The notes beneath the pieces were generated by a model. That model saw only the letters and a program-made list of their open reading frames with translations. It was not told the origin of the DNA and ran no database searches. From Ligula intestinalis (Eukaryota; Platyhelminthes; Cestoda; Diphyllobothriidea; Diphyllobothriidae): a stretch of DNA of 64,000 nt. The stretch spans positions 11,452,791 to 11,516,790 of the forward strand of contig JAYGXS010000007.1 of assembly GCA_036362985.1 (NCBI GenBank), read 5' to 3'. Made by a program: the position numbers and the translations under genes. Below, piece after piece: positions 1 to 13,500 of this stretch (position 1 is the first letter of the stretch; each line of letters starts with the position of its first letter).

Positions 1-1515
1 TCTTCTGACAGCGATGCCCAGTATACCGCTCCCCGGGTCGGAAAAGTTGTTGTTCAGCTAGGTACTTTTGGATATCAGACTCCGTCATGTGACGCCGAAA
101 CCGAAAGTGCACACAATGAACCCCCGAAGGAGGTGGAAATGCTGGTGCACAGACCGCTATCACCTCCTATTTTCATGCAGGATGATTGGATCAAGGAGTA
201 CAGCCTACCGTCAGATGGTCCGGAAGCGGAGAGGAAAGCCGTTGAGAGGGAACTAGCAGCTGCGGAGACCGCGCCCTCTTGGGAGAAAGCCGCAGGTGAC
301 CAAACAGCCGGCGGAACTCCAGAAGAAACAACGGTGCCTCCTGAAGTACACGTGGATCCCATTCAGTCCACGGACGATGGGCTCCTGGTAGCAGAAATGC
401 CGGGGAACGAGAATTTGGTCTCCAGTCCGGGAAGTGTCTCATCTGACGTGTCCGGCGGACCGATCATCAGTGGGAGCCAGGAGCTTTCCTCCACACCTCC
501 TCCGGATCTGATCAGACTTGTTGAAGCTCTTATGACTCATAGCTGCCTACAGCGCAAACAAGGCCAGACCTCTGTGCTGGAGTGGGAGTCAGTGAGTGAG
601 GAGGAGGAGGAGGGGGAGGAGAAGACGGTGGATGGGAAGGAGGAAGAGGAGGACATGGGCGAAAACGAGATAACTGAAGCGCCAATAAGCCCAGTTAATT
701 ATCCTCAATGCGCTATACCTTTGACAACGGCACCAGTAGACGACAGCTATGAGGCAAAACAGATGACGGAGTCGGAGGGAGAGTCTGAAAATGAAGATGA
801 CACGACTGAGCTAGGGAAAGTGTCCGAGGTCGTTTCGGAAACCGTTGTGCCTCCGGAGACTTCGCCACCAATGACTCTTTCATCCTCAGCCTTAGATGAA
901 GATGAGGGCGTGTTGAAGGAGAAGGACGCGGCGGCGACGACGACGGACGAAAACTCGGCGGCTGCGACAGCGCCTGAACCCGGTGCTTTCGTACCAAATG
1001 CTCCATCTGACGGAAGGGAAGAGGAAGCAGCGGTCCGTAAAGACGAAAATGAGGTGATATTAGAACCTATAATCGCCTGTCCTGTGCCCTCCGAAGAGGC
1101 AGTATTCACGATGACCCCTGAAGACCAAGAGACTGGGGATTGGGGAGAAGAAGAAGAAGAACAGGCCAGTGACGATGAAGCAACGTTGAAGCAGGCGGCT
1201 GCTGAAGATGATAGCGAGGTGACAAGCGAACTCACTGCATCTACGCTCAAACCTGGAAGTGCTGACTCCACTGAGACGCCGGAAGACGCCTCGCTAGCAG
1301 ACGAAGAGGCCCTGAAGGTGGTGGAGGAGGAGAATTACCCAGAGCAGCTCTTGTGCACAGATGGATCTGACGAAGTCAAGGCTGTCTTGGAGAGTCTTCC
1401 CACTGGATTCCTTCCCAGTGCTCCAGCAAATCAATTAGAAGAGTCTTCACAGCTGGAGGATTCGAAGAAGGTGGTTCCATCCGTCGAAAACACTGTCGGC
1501 GGGACGACAAATCCG
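1..1515 (+). CDS. KASH-gene exon 1 in window (5' incomplete), acidic disordered region
   Basis: Frame 1 is open from the first base, so the exon begins upstream of the window and the GTG at 133 need not be a start. It encodes about 505 residues that are strongly acidic: a Glu run at codons 200-219 (bases about 598-657) and another at 1147-1161, between Ser/Thr/Pro-rich stretches. The composition suggests a disordered cytoplasmic region. The donor is CCG|GTGAGT at 1515/1516, in phase 0. The frame reads on into the intron to a stop at 1642-1644. I recognise no domain. Its link to the downstream exons rests on strand, composition and matching phase. Confidence 0.7.
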
Positions 1516-4500
1516 GTGAGTCTGTTGGTCTTTTCGTTGCACTCGCTGTGGAGCTACCTGGACATGCGTATGGTCTCCACTACCTCACCAAAGCTAAGTG
1601 GAAAACGCACTATCCCATTCATTAAATATGTCACTGCGGTGTAGCCTTAATCGCATGATTTGCATCAATTATTTTACTGCCTAGTGGTTACCCGTGAGAC
1701 AAACTTTAAGCGTTGTGTTGCTTGTGGGAAGCACTTTCACACCAAGAGCTTCGCAGTCAAAGCTGCTCGGCCTTGTTATCTGGACGACAATTAAAAACAG
1801 ATTACATTACTACTTGCATATATTAGGTAGCCATATACAACAAAGCGTGTGAAAACTTCGTGAGCCTGGCAGGAGCATACTGGAGCAAATGGAACGGATG
1901 CAGTTAAATGATACGTGTCACAAGACGTTCCGTCATGATGGCTAGCTGAGAACAACCGAGTAGGGCCAATCTTTATTTGATTTGACTGCTTTAAAACTTG
2001 AGAAGTTGTACGGGTCACCTAAACTCTATCTTCCAGACATGTCAGTTCCTAAATGCGTATTTACATAACACTGGTCCATTAGACGGTTTAAGTAATTCAT
2101 ATATCGCTTTTATGCCTTGTCTAGTCTTAGGAAAACCATCTTAATTCAAGTAAGCAGTCTGAAAAATGCAGAGAATTGCAACAGGACACGCACGGCAGTT
2201 TCCCCATCGATTTCGACGATGGGCACCACGCGCTCCAATAAGCCGCAGCAAACGCTGAAGCAAGCCGCAGCATACACAGAGGCAAGGTGGGCAAGGAACA
2301 CGAAAGCGACAGCAAGTGGGAGCAACACAGAGAACTGGCACGAGAGAAAAAAACAGGAGTTTAGGCAGACTTGCGCGGAATCTACCCACTCGCTCGCCAC
2401 TCCCAGCTCCGTATCCGGTGTAAAGACAAAGTCAATAAAACCGGGGATGAGGGAGGGTGTAGATGGCTGGCGCTGTAATCACTCAACACGCGCACACTTG
2501 ACACAGCCATCTCGCTAGGTATGCTCCCGACTGTGCGGGCGCGCCATAAAGGCCTTATTAAGATGGGGCCATTGCAGCCTGACTCTCAGTCCTCCCTCAC
2601 CTCCCATACGCACACACAAACACTCGCGTACAGGAGGAGCAGCAACGTAGGGGGGGGGGGCGAGTGTTCCCGTCAGTTGGCAAACCCCCCAAGCCACGGC
2701 TTTTAGCGCACCGTGATAGATGCAGATGCATTCAGCTTTATTATAGCGAGGAAAGAAACGCGCCGAGGGCGACCTCACTGTCTCCCCCACCGCATAGTGA
2801 CCACATAGCTTTTCGGGCACCCGCAGTGGGGTCTGAAACCCAGTGGGAGTGCGAGCGCAGTCACCATCAGGGAATCAGAAGTGAGAGCGCCTTCCAGGCC
2901 GCAGGGACCGTGGTTGGCTGAAGACTGGCATTGCATGTGCATACAGACCATTGGATCTCAGAAGGGTGAGAGCAGCCCTGCATGAAGCCTGGGCCAACAC
3001 CCTCTTGAGAGGGGTCACCAGTCAGTCGACGACTGAAAGGCACTACCCATGCTCCGTTGCCGGTTGGCATCCGTGGGTTGGGGTGAAAGGAAAGGGAGAG
3101 AGTCAGCTGGCGAACTTTGCAATTGCGGACGTGCAGAAGCAGAAGAAGGAGGAGGTGAAAAGACGAAGAAGAAGAAGAAGAGTAGAAAAAGGTATAGGAA
3201 GAAGAAGAGAGTGAATGAGGGAGATAGGGAGAGGAGGCAAGGGGGGGGGGACCGCAGACAGGCCGAGAGAGAGGAGAGGAAATCATATACGAAAGAGCAA
3301 TGAGAGCCAAAGCTTAGCTTACCTTGCAGCAGAGAATCTTCAGTAACTACTGAGGCTGACGTCTGTGCTCCAGACATCTGATTGCTGTAAGAGTTACTGC
3401 TAGGAGTAGTATCGTCACTGATGATACTAAGGAGGCAAGCTCTTCTTGGACTAAGAATGCTAATCATGACAGTGGAACGACTATTTGGGTAGGCATCGTT
3501 ACAATGGAGGTGACTGAAATTAATGTAATGGAATAGTTTAGGTATAACAAATATCAATTGGACAAAAATAATAGTAAGACAAAATAGACATAGAATCAGG
3601 CATACATAAGCATAAAGGACAATGGATGCAATGTTAAGACTACCGGATATCGAGTAGATTACGCAGATAAGGCAACGCTACGAGAGTACGGAAATGCGTA
3701 AGCTAGTCAGGTAAGCACTGATCGCGAAAGGTTGTAATAATGGCAGTAAGGATAAAGCAACTAGAGATAGCAAGTGTAGCAAATGGGTAATAAAGAGTAA
3801 AGGAAAATAAGCAATAAAATACAAACAGATAATGGTAGGGTATCAAGTAAGAAGCTTCCTTCCGCCAGCGGGGAGCCGGGGGGTGGCCGCCACGCAAAGC
3901 CTAGCTCCGGGGAGCCGCAAGTGAGAGTTGGATGCCAGCCAGGGACGCTAGGCGTAGCCACCACCTACGGGATGAAGATGGTGCGATTTGCCACGACTTT
4001 CACGTTCAACTCCCAGCTGAACACCATATACCTGCCAACAGGACACGCACACACACACACAATGACAAAATAAACGGGTCACAAAGCATACATGCCCATG
4101 GCAGGTCTCAACGGCAGGTTGTATGAAGCTGTCATTTAAACTGACTTTCAGGTGAGCGCATGCAAGCAGCAGGAGGCGTTGCCATCTCGCCGGCGACGTA
4201 ATCGGCATAAGAAGGCGAAGCCCGCTCCCGCTCAGGAATCTATTGAGGTTCCCCCCGTCCCCACCCTGAAGGATGCAAATGACGAAGAGGAGGAGGTAGG
4301 AGCTCTCTTTGATTCTGCAGACTTCCCGCCGCTGAATGCAGACTATGGCGGCAGCGGTGCGAATTTGGTCGGCTTGTTTTCCGCGGCGGCGGTGCTGCCA
4401 CCGATGCATTCTGCGCTGATAACGCAGTCTGTGGCTGCGCCCCAGCCGGCTGTCGAAAGGGCACCTGCAATGACTGCGGCCCCGAGACCACAAAATCAGG

Positions 4501-7500
4501 TGACTTGTTTTTTTAACTGTTCTCGCTTCCTGTCTGGTGGTTTCCTGTAGGACAACAGTCAATTCGAAGAAAGCTTGCATTGTTGAACCTCCTTATTTGA
4601 TTAAAAAATCATAATATTGCAAAGAAGACAAAAGCGCGATCAATGGAACAGAACTTGTATTAACCTGGGCTTTCGGCTTCGTGCAGGAGGCCATCGTCAG
4701 AGAAAATGAGAGAACAGGAGGCATTACCATGTTTTGTAGTCCAGCTACGAGGATATGAAGGGAGGACTAGGTGAGGGGGTAGCATTCGTGATTGTTTAAG
4801 TCGGCGATCATGTCGTTTCTCGTATCGCGTCGGCGCGCGTCCTTGGCACCGTGGCGTGCGTCCCTGTCGTGGCAACGTGCGTGTCTGGACATCAGCTGGG
4901 CCGTGCTTCTTGGTCGCGCAAACGGAGTGCAAAACAACAGGGCGGTATATCCACATGCCTGTTGATAGAGCTGGGGTCTGACATCCAGGCCTCCAGTAGT
5001 TCTCCCCCGTCTTTTTACTGGCTCGTGCGATTACCCACGTTCCCTTGAAGTCGAATTTGCAGCCTTCTTCCAGAGTATGGGTAGCAATCTGGGACAGTGG
5101 GTCGCCATTCCGCACTGCTCGTTTGCGCTCCGTTATTCGCCAGCTAAGTCGTCTCCTGGTCTGCCCTCTGTAATGGCATGAGCAATCGTGACATGACACT
5201 TGATAAACGACACCAGACCGCTCACCTACTTCCAGTCTGTCTTTTAGTTGCATGACTCGCGAACGCATGGTGGCTGTCAGACGATGAACAATAACCACGT
5301 CGAGCTCTGCCACGATACGTGCAGTTGCTTCTAATAAATTTTTTATGTTCGGGAGAGATTTTCAGTGTTGATGGCCCTCCTAAATTTGTTCCGGACGGCG
5401 CTTACGGAGGCAGCGGCTGACAAAGCTGTTTGGGTATCCATTCCTTGTAAAGTCCTTGCTGTAGTTCTCGCACCCCTCCATTCGTCTTATTTGTCTGCGA
5501 TTCGTTTGTGTAGAAGGTCGCCCAGTACCTGTATACAATTGTGAAAACGTTCGTGACATCTTTTTTGCACCAACAGAAATTCGCAGTTAATTTGAAGCAA
5601 GCCAGCGTTGCTCAACCTCCTTATATGTCAAAAACTCATGATAGATTGCATTACTACCTTCATAAATTAAGTAACCATATATGATTGTTAAAACGTCCGC
5701 AATATTGGCAAGATTTGAACCTGCGAGAGGGAGAGTGATTGCCGCATAACCGACACCCCAACCAAGCACCAAATGAAAACCTTTAATTTTAACGTTTTGG
5801 CTAAGATGGCCACCCTGCCTACTGGAAGGGCGCATAAAGCGCCGGTTGTACTTAAGACCAGTTATTGCTTCCTGCTTATGTCTCTGATGAATAATCCACG
5901 ACGGATATCGAAACTTCAGGCAAATAAAAGTGGTGTCTTAACGATAGAATCTTGTTCTTTTTAAAGACCTATCCTTGTAGCGTCTAAGTTGTGGTTGTAC
6001 TCGGATCACTATCACAGTCATCAGGTCGAATCCCAGATTGTAGGTAAAAGGTAAGAGTCACAAGAGTGAGGGATTTATTGTGTACAGAATGCTGCTTTCC
6101 TGTCACAAGCAGCAGTGGCCGCTAGCCCACCTGGAGCTGGTGTTGACTGCATCCCGTTGTGCCCAACAGTGTACGTGTTGTGTTGTGAGAGAGATGATAA
6201 TGACAGGTGCTTTTAACTGACGACAAAGCGAGTTAACGTAGTTTGCTACTGGTATGTTTGTATTTGCACGAAGAGGGTGTCGACTGTAGGGACCCCCTGC
6301 TGAGTGGCCGCGGGGTGGCATGTTGTAGTGGCCCTTGAGAAATGCGACTAGTTGGGCATACCTGTGTACGCACGTGTCTGCGACTGAATATCGGTCAAGT
6401 GGTCTTCAGTTCAGCGAGTGGAAATAGATGGATGATGCAGGGGTCCGCCGACACTGAGCGAGGAAGGGGACAGTATTTGTTGGCTCTCCGCCGCAGCCTT
6501 GCTGTCGGGGATTTGAACTCCTAGCCACTACCGATTTATCACAATCTCTTTATGAGGGAAAGCCTTAAATCAGGTTTTCTGTAGACGGAAATATTTGAAC
6601 TAAGTTTAATTACGGAGGTGAATGATAAAAGTCGAAAGTGACTTTTCGACATGATAAACTGAACGGGGCCTTTCTAGTTTATTTGCCGGCCGCCCTCAGC
6701 CATATCTGTTGCTATGGTAACCCTCATCACCCTCGCGAGGCCCTGACAACCGTGACAGCTGGTAGTATAGGCAGATAGCATTGCCAGTAAAGACAAAGAA
6801 GACTGTACGGTGCCAAAACCCCAGGCAGGGCGGTACAGATGAGTTTCGTTAGCGGTCGGGCGAAAGTTCATGAACGAGTGTAAATAGCCCCTGACCTGAA
6901 CCGGCTAGACAACGAGCTCGCGGTTCAATGGTTAGGGTGTTTAACTCTGATCAAAAGGTTCGCGAGTTCAAGGCTCGGGTGGGACACCAATTGGTCTGAG
7001 TATGACTGGCTAACGACAACTAATTAGCCAGAAATGGCAATTTCAGTTTCTCGCTTGTGTTTGCCGGCAATACCATCTGCCAGTTACTGATTTACTGTTA
7101 AGAGTTCTGAAATGTACCTTTCTGTTCCGCCTTGGAGTTTAAATTTTAGATCACGCCCAAACTGTGGCGCAGCCCAGTAATCGAGAAATATTATCAAAAC
7201 GTCTCTCAGCAGGATTTACAGTAGTCGCCAAAGATCCCGCAACATGTCGACATATGCGAAAAATCGATACTCTTTCGCTACTCGGCATTGACTCAGGTTG
7301 TAATACTGATTATTGTGTAGTCTATTCTGTAGTCATTTCAGTCACGATAGGGTGCTGGATTTTTAAAGAGCTTTCTGACCGCTACCCAAAACTCATGTAA
7401 TGTAAAAAGTTACTACTTAACTAGTATGCCTTCTCATCATTGATTATGACTGCCTTTATAAATTCAAATATATTTTATGGAAAACATGAAAGGAAAAATT

Positions 7501-10500
7501 ATTTATTGTATTCGCTTGGTAGCAAATTACGTCTTCTTTCAATTTCATACCTAAAAAGGGTTTCCTTCGGTTTTCAAGAAAGTTTCTAATGATGAGATTT
7601 TTTACGATCATGAGGTGTTCATTCACCGTATCCGTCAGTTTACTAGTGCTGACTATAACGTATACAATCTTTTCCACAGGTGTTGAAATATTTTATGAGA
7701 ACATCGTGTCTTCTTCCTTAAACCGTAGGCAAAACGCCTTTTCTCTTAAACCGGATGTACACAGCGCGCAGTTTTTAAACCTTGAATTCAAGGGTAGCAG
7801 TCAGTAGGATTCAAAATTGTTCGGCAATTTAGGAACGTTTTTTTAAACCTAAAGAGTCCTTTCTTTGAGTATAAAATTTAAAGAAGACGTAAATTGCTAC
7901 CAAACAATTGCAGGAAAGTATTTTGTGCACGTTTTCTATAAAATAAGTTTGAATTTATAAAGGCAGTCAAAATCAATGATGAAAATGCTGCCTACTTACT
8001 CAACCATTTTATACACTATATACTTTTTGTTAGCGGTCAAAAGGAAGGTCGTTAAAAAGCCGGCCTCTTATCGTGACTGAAATGACTTGAAAGTGGTCTA
8101 CACGACAATTAGTACTACTGTCCTACTCAATGCCGATTAGTGAGTGATTATTAATCCTTCGCAAATGTCGGCCTTTTGCACGAATTCGGAGCCGTACTGT
8201 ACACATCGACTGGCTGTCAGTTCTTTGTTCATGAATTAATCATCCACACACGCATATCTCTTACAGGACGTCACATCAGCATCCACCAATGAAAGCGTAG
8301 AGGAGGTCGTGGGACCGGAGGCTGACAGCCGCTGCAGTCCACGTTTCGAAATCATCGACCGGACACCTGAGTTGTCCAAAGAGGGTGGAGAGCAGGAGGT
8401 GTCAGGAAGTCCCCTGCTTCTGCAGCCCATAGACGCTGGAATTGATACCGATCTGGAGATGCCGAAACTTGCCAAATTCTGGTCTTTGCCGCCAGAGGAT
8501 CCGGCGGATGGACCAGTCAGCGGGACGGAGGAAGCGGCCACTCTGCAACCTTTGCCTGCCGGAGAAGGGCCAGAGTTGAGGGACTTTGAACAGGACTCGC
8601 AGACGGAGGTGCCCGAGCCCTCACAGTCGGGTTCGTTACCGAAGGAAGATAGTGCAGATGAGTTGAACAGGGTGAAGGCAGGAGACGGTGCTGACCGTAC
8701 AGATGGAGGAGGGTTGGAAGACGCTCCAGCAGCGTCCGAGTTGGGTGCTGGCGACATCGATACCTCGAGTAAGCTCGTATCGGCAGAGCAGACGGAATCG
8801 CCGGTGAAGCAGACGCCAGTCCGCTCTCATACATCCAACCAGACGGGATCTGTAGCTGTGAAGCCCATCTCCGCAAAGGAGACCGAACGGAATGTAAGAT
8901 TTAGTGGGCGTTTTGCCGGGGCTCGTTTTCCGTTTATTGGCAATAGGGCGTTTTCCCCTTTTGTGTTTCATACCATATGTGGCTGACAGTTTTTTGCCGG
9001 GCTCAACATCTCTAATTTCGCATAACTGCCTACTTATTTCGCAGGCATGTTTTGTTTTCTCACTTTTCCAAGAACGACGCAGTCCATCCACGTGCAAAAA
9101 TGACCCCGCACGGAAAATTTCATAATTCATGCCTATTTAAGGCCTTTTGCAATTGCAAGTCCTCTCCAATGTTCGTTGGCCAGGATGGTTACTCCGTAAA
9201 ACACAGTTTATTCACGTATTAATTTGACTACCCACACAGATGCCGAATAATAGCCTTAGCTTGAGTTTGTTTGAGTTTATTTTTTGTTAATTTAGTTTCA
9301 GTTTATTTTTTACTTTTTTGGCAACATGCTCCTGCTTTTTTAGCTTAGAAGCTATTGCGAGTCGAAAAAATGGAAGAAAGCATATCGCTAATACAAGCAA
9401 ACATGTGAATCCCAGGAAGTAATTGAGAAGTAGAAGACAACTCGATCACTGGGACACTATGTTTTGTTTGCCTGACGTTTCGAAATCCGTCGCGGATTCA
9501 TCTTCAGAGGCATACTCACAGCGATCGAGTTGTCTTCTACTTCTCAGAAAGCCAATCTTTTACGGGGTTTACTTTAATCTAGAAAACAATCGCTATAGAG
9601 TTGACATGGAATCGTATACGATTGTATCAAATTCGCGGGTACTATCGCGCAGTTCTTGCTTCCAATTGGCTGTATTCCGCAATTTAATTATCGCGCGCAA
9701 AGATGGGCTTATTTAAATAATTAGTCCTATTATTTTCTACTTTGTGTTGTTTGGGTTTTGCTTTGGGCTCTTCTGATGCCCTTCCTGAACATCCGTCAGA
9801 TCTGTAGGTTTAATGCTATATCATGCATGGCAGCACAGTTACTCGTTAAAAGCCTTCGTCCATTTTGCACCGAGATTCGGCCACTGCATGACACAAATTC
9901 GACGAAGGTTTGCCTCGCTAATTGGCCCGCCATCGTCGCTCGTATGTTTTCCGACGGGTAATCCAGTTTTGAAATTGCAGTTTTTTAAATTTTGTCCGAA
10001 GCAACAGTAGCAGGAGGTGTAGAGAGTGCAAACGAATCAAATATCAGTGACGCAAGTCTGGGGGTGACTGCGCAGGGCTCTATACGTCGGCGTCAAATCG
10101 ATACGTCGATTGATTGCGTTCAGATGCGTGAGCCAAGTATCAATCCATTTTCGGCTTGCCTTTTTTACAGCGTGGGCGCTTCTCTTGAAGAAAGCGAGAT
10201 TGCCGCGTAATATTCATAAATTGCCAAGGGATTTAAAACGTGTTTCGGCTATTAGCTAGTATCCGTGCTATCAAGCATGATCTATATCATGTCACCCATA
10301 CATATTCTACTATTTAAATTCAATGACTTGGATAAAACTTTTGGAAGGAGTAACAGGGGATTCACTTGATGCAGAAAGCATCACCGGCAAGGAAAAGGGA
10401 GACTAGAATGGCATCTCTGGCTCATTCTTCGTCATCAGTCAGTCATACCCAACTCCGAGTGGTGTACCATTCGGAGATCGAACCCGCGACCTTTTGAATA

Positions 10501-13500
10501 GAAGTCTAAAACTGTAACCACTGAGCCATGGGCCCGTGGGTCTGGCCTTCGGCCGGTAAACTGATGTAACGGAAGCCCGGGCCGAAATATCACCGCCCAA
10601 TAAGGCCTTGTGTGAGTCCCCAATGAAGGACACGACAAGGAGAGCGCAACATCAGAAGTCTTTGAGTGCAGAAGGTACAAAAAATTGAGGGCAACGAACG
10701 TGTGTAAGGTAGGTCCACAAACCAATCAGCTTCTCATCTGAATTGGCCAGTGGTGCGATTGGCTGGGACTCAGGGGCTGACATTCGGCTTCCATTTTGAA
10801 GTATCGATCGATTGACGGCCTGTGTATGTTCGTCCGCGTAAGCCGTTTGATAGCCTGCTCTGAGTGCGTCTATCGCTTGCAGGCTAACTGCTTGCTAGGA
10901 CTCTTCGTTAGGTCTTCCTACCAATAAACCACTTGGGGTTGTGTATAACTCACTGATGAAGGCTAACGCTCCAGAAACTGGCATTCCGGTCTCCCTTGTC
11001 TTTGCCGGCAATGCTATCTACCCAGACTACCAGCCCCAGTGCAGCTGCCCAGCGGGACGCGTAAGTTATGTGAACGTTCATCATGTCATGCCTCCAGAGC
11101 TTAGGCTTAAAAGCACAAAATACGCTGCCATTACCAACTTGCGCACTTTCGTTACATTTTTTCATTTGCCCCCTCCCCACCAACGTTTGGTCTCGGGACC
11201 GCTAGCGTTTATCCTGTTTGAACACGTTTTTCACAAATGTATTTTCGTGACGATTGGTGGTGAAATTTATAGATTTGTGAACCATTGGAGCCCGTCAAAA
11301 AATTGGTTCGCTTCACAGTCGGACCCCAGATGTCTGCGAATGCATGAGTGCAAGGGTATGGCAAGATGACTCTTAATCATGCAGGTGGTGCTGTAACAAA
11401 AGTTATACTTAGGGGTACGTAATGCTGGAAGAAAATTAAGCTGAAGGATGAACACTTTTTCTACTGACATTTTTGTGATTAGTAATTCACTACTCATAGT
11501 GACTAGAACTCCGAGAGACTGTATTTGCACAAAATTGGCGGATAATTTTAACCAATAGATGTGCGGCATGACCGTCGAATATATTGGGGGGGGGGTTTTA
11601 ATGTTTTTTTGTCGTGAAGAGGTTCCAAAATGGTTGAAAACACATCCAAGGCTTCATGTAAGTTGTTGCGCATGTAAATTGAAGATGCTCGCGACGCTTC
11701 GCGCCGCGGGCTATACTAAAATAACTCCATAATGGTAAGTTAGACCACAGGTAATTTGAAGTAGACGACCTCCTTATCACCATTTCCGTTTTAAATATTT
11801 TTAAAAAAGTATAAAAATATAATAATAATAAATGCAATACGTAAAACGTTGAAACGCCTGTTATTCGTTTATCCCGCATTTTTACTGGCTGCAGGTTTAT
11901 CCGCCAAATGTCCCAAATGCTTACTTCCACCACAGAAGCTATACTACTTTTTAGGGGCGATTCGAGAGTTAGGATAGAAGGTAACTCTTCCAGTAAGCGC
12001 CGCTAGTCCTGCAGGAGTTTTCACCGCCTTTTCATTTTTCCGCATAAGGTCTATAGCTAGGGAGACGGGTTTGCCTCTCAACTTCAACAGCTTTTTGAAC
12101 GGGGCGCCGTCTTATTCACCGGAGCATGCCACCTCTTGTCAGATGCTCCCTTTTGTCGTGTATCAGTCTAGGCCACTACAGAACTGCATGTAATTACTCA
12201 CGAAGGTACCATTGCTGTATTTAGTCCAAATTCCCATTGAATATCCTAATTGGCTGGTGTTTATGCCAACCAATCACAGGCGAAGACTAAGAAGACCAAA
12301 GGACGAAAATCGAAGAAGAGGCCCGACGTGGCTGGCAGCAGAGACCAGGAAAAATCGAAGGAGGCTGCAGGCGAAGCAACCGACAGTCCAGCAGCGCCTT
12401 ATCCGGCTGCCTCATTGGACGTTCTCGAGGCGACCTCAACAAAGGGCAACCTTGAGCCGTCGGACAGGGAGAAGGGACCGGGAGATGAGGTGATTGAGAA
12501 GTCGCGGCCGACAGCCGTGACATGCCTACCTCTCAGCGAGGAATCAGGTGGTGCCCACGACAAAGGGCAGCAACCTGTATCCCACACCAAACTCCCGGTA
12601 AGTGTCATCTTGCAACTCCTCCCGTGCAGTTGTGCTTGGCCCAGACCTTGGGCGTTTACGAAGTCGATTTCTGATAGAGCCTGCCATAAACAGTTCTGCC
12701 ATCCTAGCTGTCGTCACCAGTTTTGAGCTGATGCCAACTTTTGAGATCTGCAACTCGTTTGCCCGCTTTTTTTGGGGTCTTGACAGAGGCCCTGACAACC
12801 GTGACAGCTGGTAATATAGGCAGATAGTATAGCCAGTAAAGACAAAGAAGACTGTACGGTGTCAAAACCCCAGGCAGAGCGGTACAGATGAGTTTCGTTA
12901 GCGGTCGGGCGAAAGTTCATGAACGAGTGTAAATAGCCCCTGACCTGAACCGGCTAGACAACGAGCTCGCGGTTCAATGGTAAGGGTGTTTAACTCTGAT
13001 CAAAAGGTTCGCGAGAGTAAGGCTCGGGTGGGACACAAATTGGTCTGAGTATGACTGGCTAACGACAGCTAATTAGCCAGAAATGGCAATTTCAGTCTCT
13101 CGCTTGTGTTTGCCGGCAATACCATCTGTCAGTTACTGATTTACTGTTAAGAGTTCTGAAAGTTGCCTTTCTGTTCCGCCTTGGAGTTTAAATTTCAGAT
13201 CACGCCCAAACTGTGGCGCAGCCCAGTAATTGAGAAATGTTACCAAAACGTCTCTCAGCAGGATTTACAGTGGTCGCTAAAGATCACGCAACATGTCGAC
13301 ATATGCGAAAGATCGATACTCTTTCGCTACTCGGCCTTGACTCAGGTTGAATTACCTGTAAACTTCTGGTTTTCTACGAGCCATCCATCGATATAGCAGA
13401 GGTTTTCTGATGGCATTGGAATGCAGAATGGTTCTCCGAGGGCAAACAGATTCCATAACTTCTAAAATCGGCAAAATTAGCAAAATTGGCCTTTTGAACT

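Larger units (their letters stand above)
1516..4151 (+). other. Intron 1 of the KASH gene
   Basis: No exon is recognised here. The intron holds one copy of a dispersed repeat (2414-2805), a long polypurine tract (3125-3250) with a G10 run at its end, and a G10 run near 2651. Positions 1785-1860 resemble a short motif seen again at 5625-5700. The stretch 3300-4140 shows nothing I can name. Confidence 0.5.

Noticed and set aside
747..1271. Minus-strand Ser-rich frame opposite exon 1
   Set aside because: Shadow of the Glu/Asp/Ala-rich coding strand.
133..1644. GTG at 133 as the start of the acidic protein
   Set aside because: The frame is open from base 1, and a eukaryotic nuclear gene would not normally start at GTG; the real start lies upstream.
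2867..3310. Minus-strand frame rich in Ser and Leu
   Set aside because: It is the complement of the polypurine tract and has no real coding character.
10440..10560. Functional tRNA genes at the A/B-box sites (also 6913, 19641, 25535, 27283, 33275, 47740 and 48066)
   Set aside because: Acceptor or T stems do not close properly and the segments recur with attached SINE bodies, so they are SINE heads.
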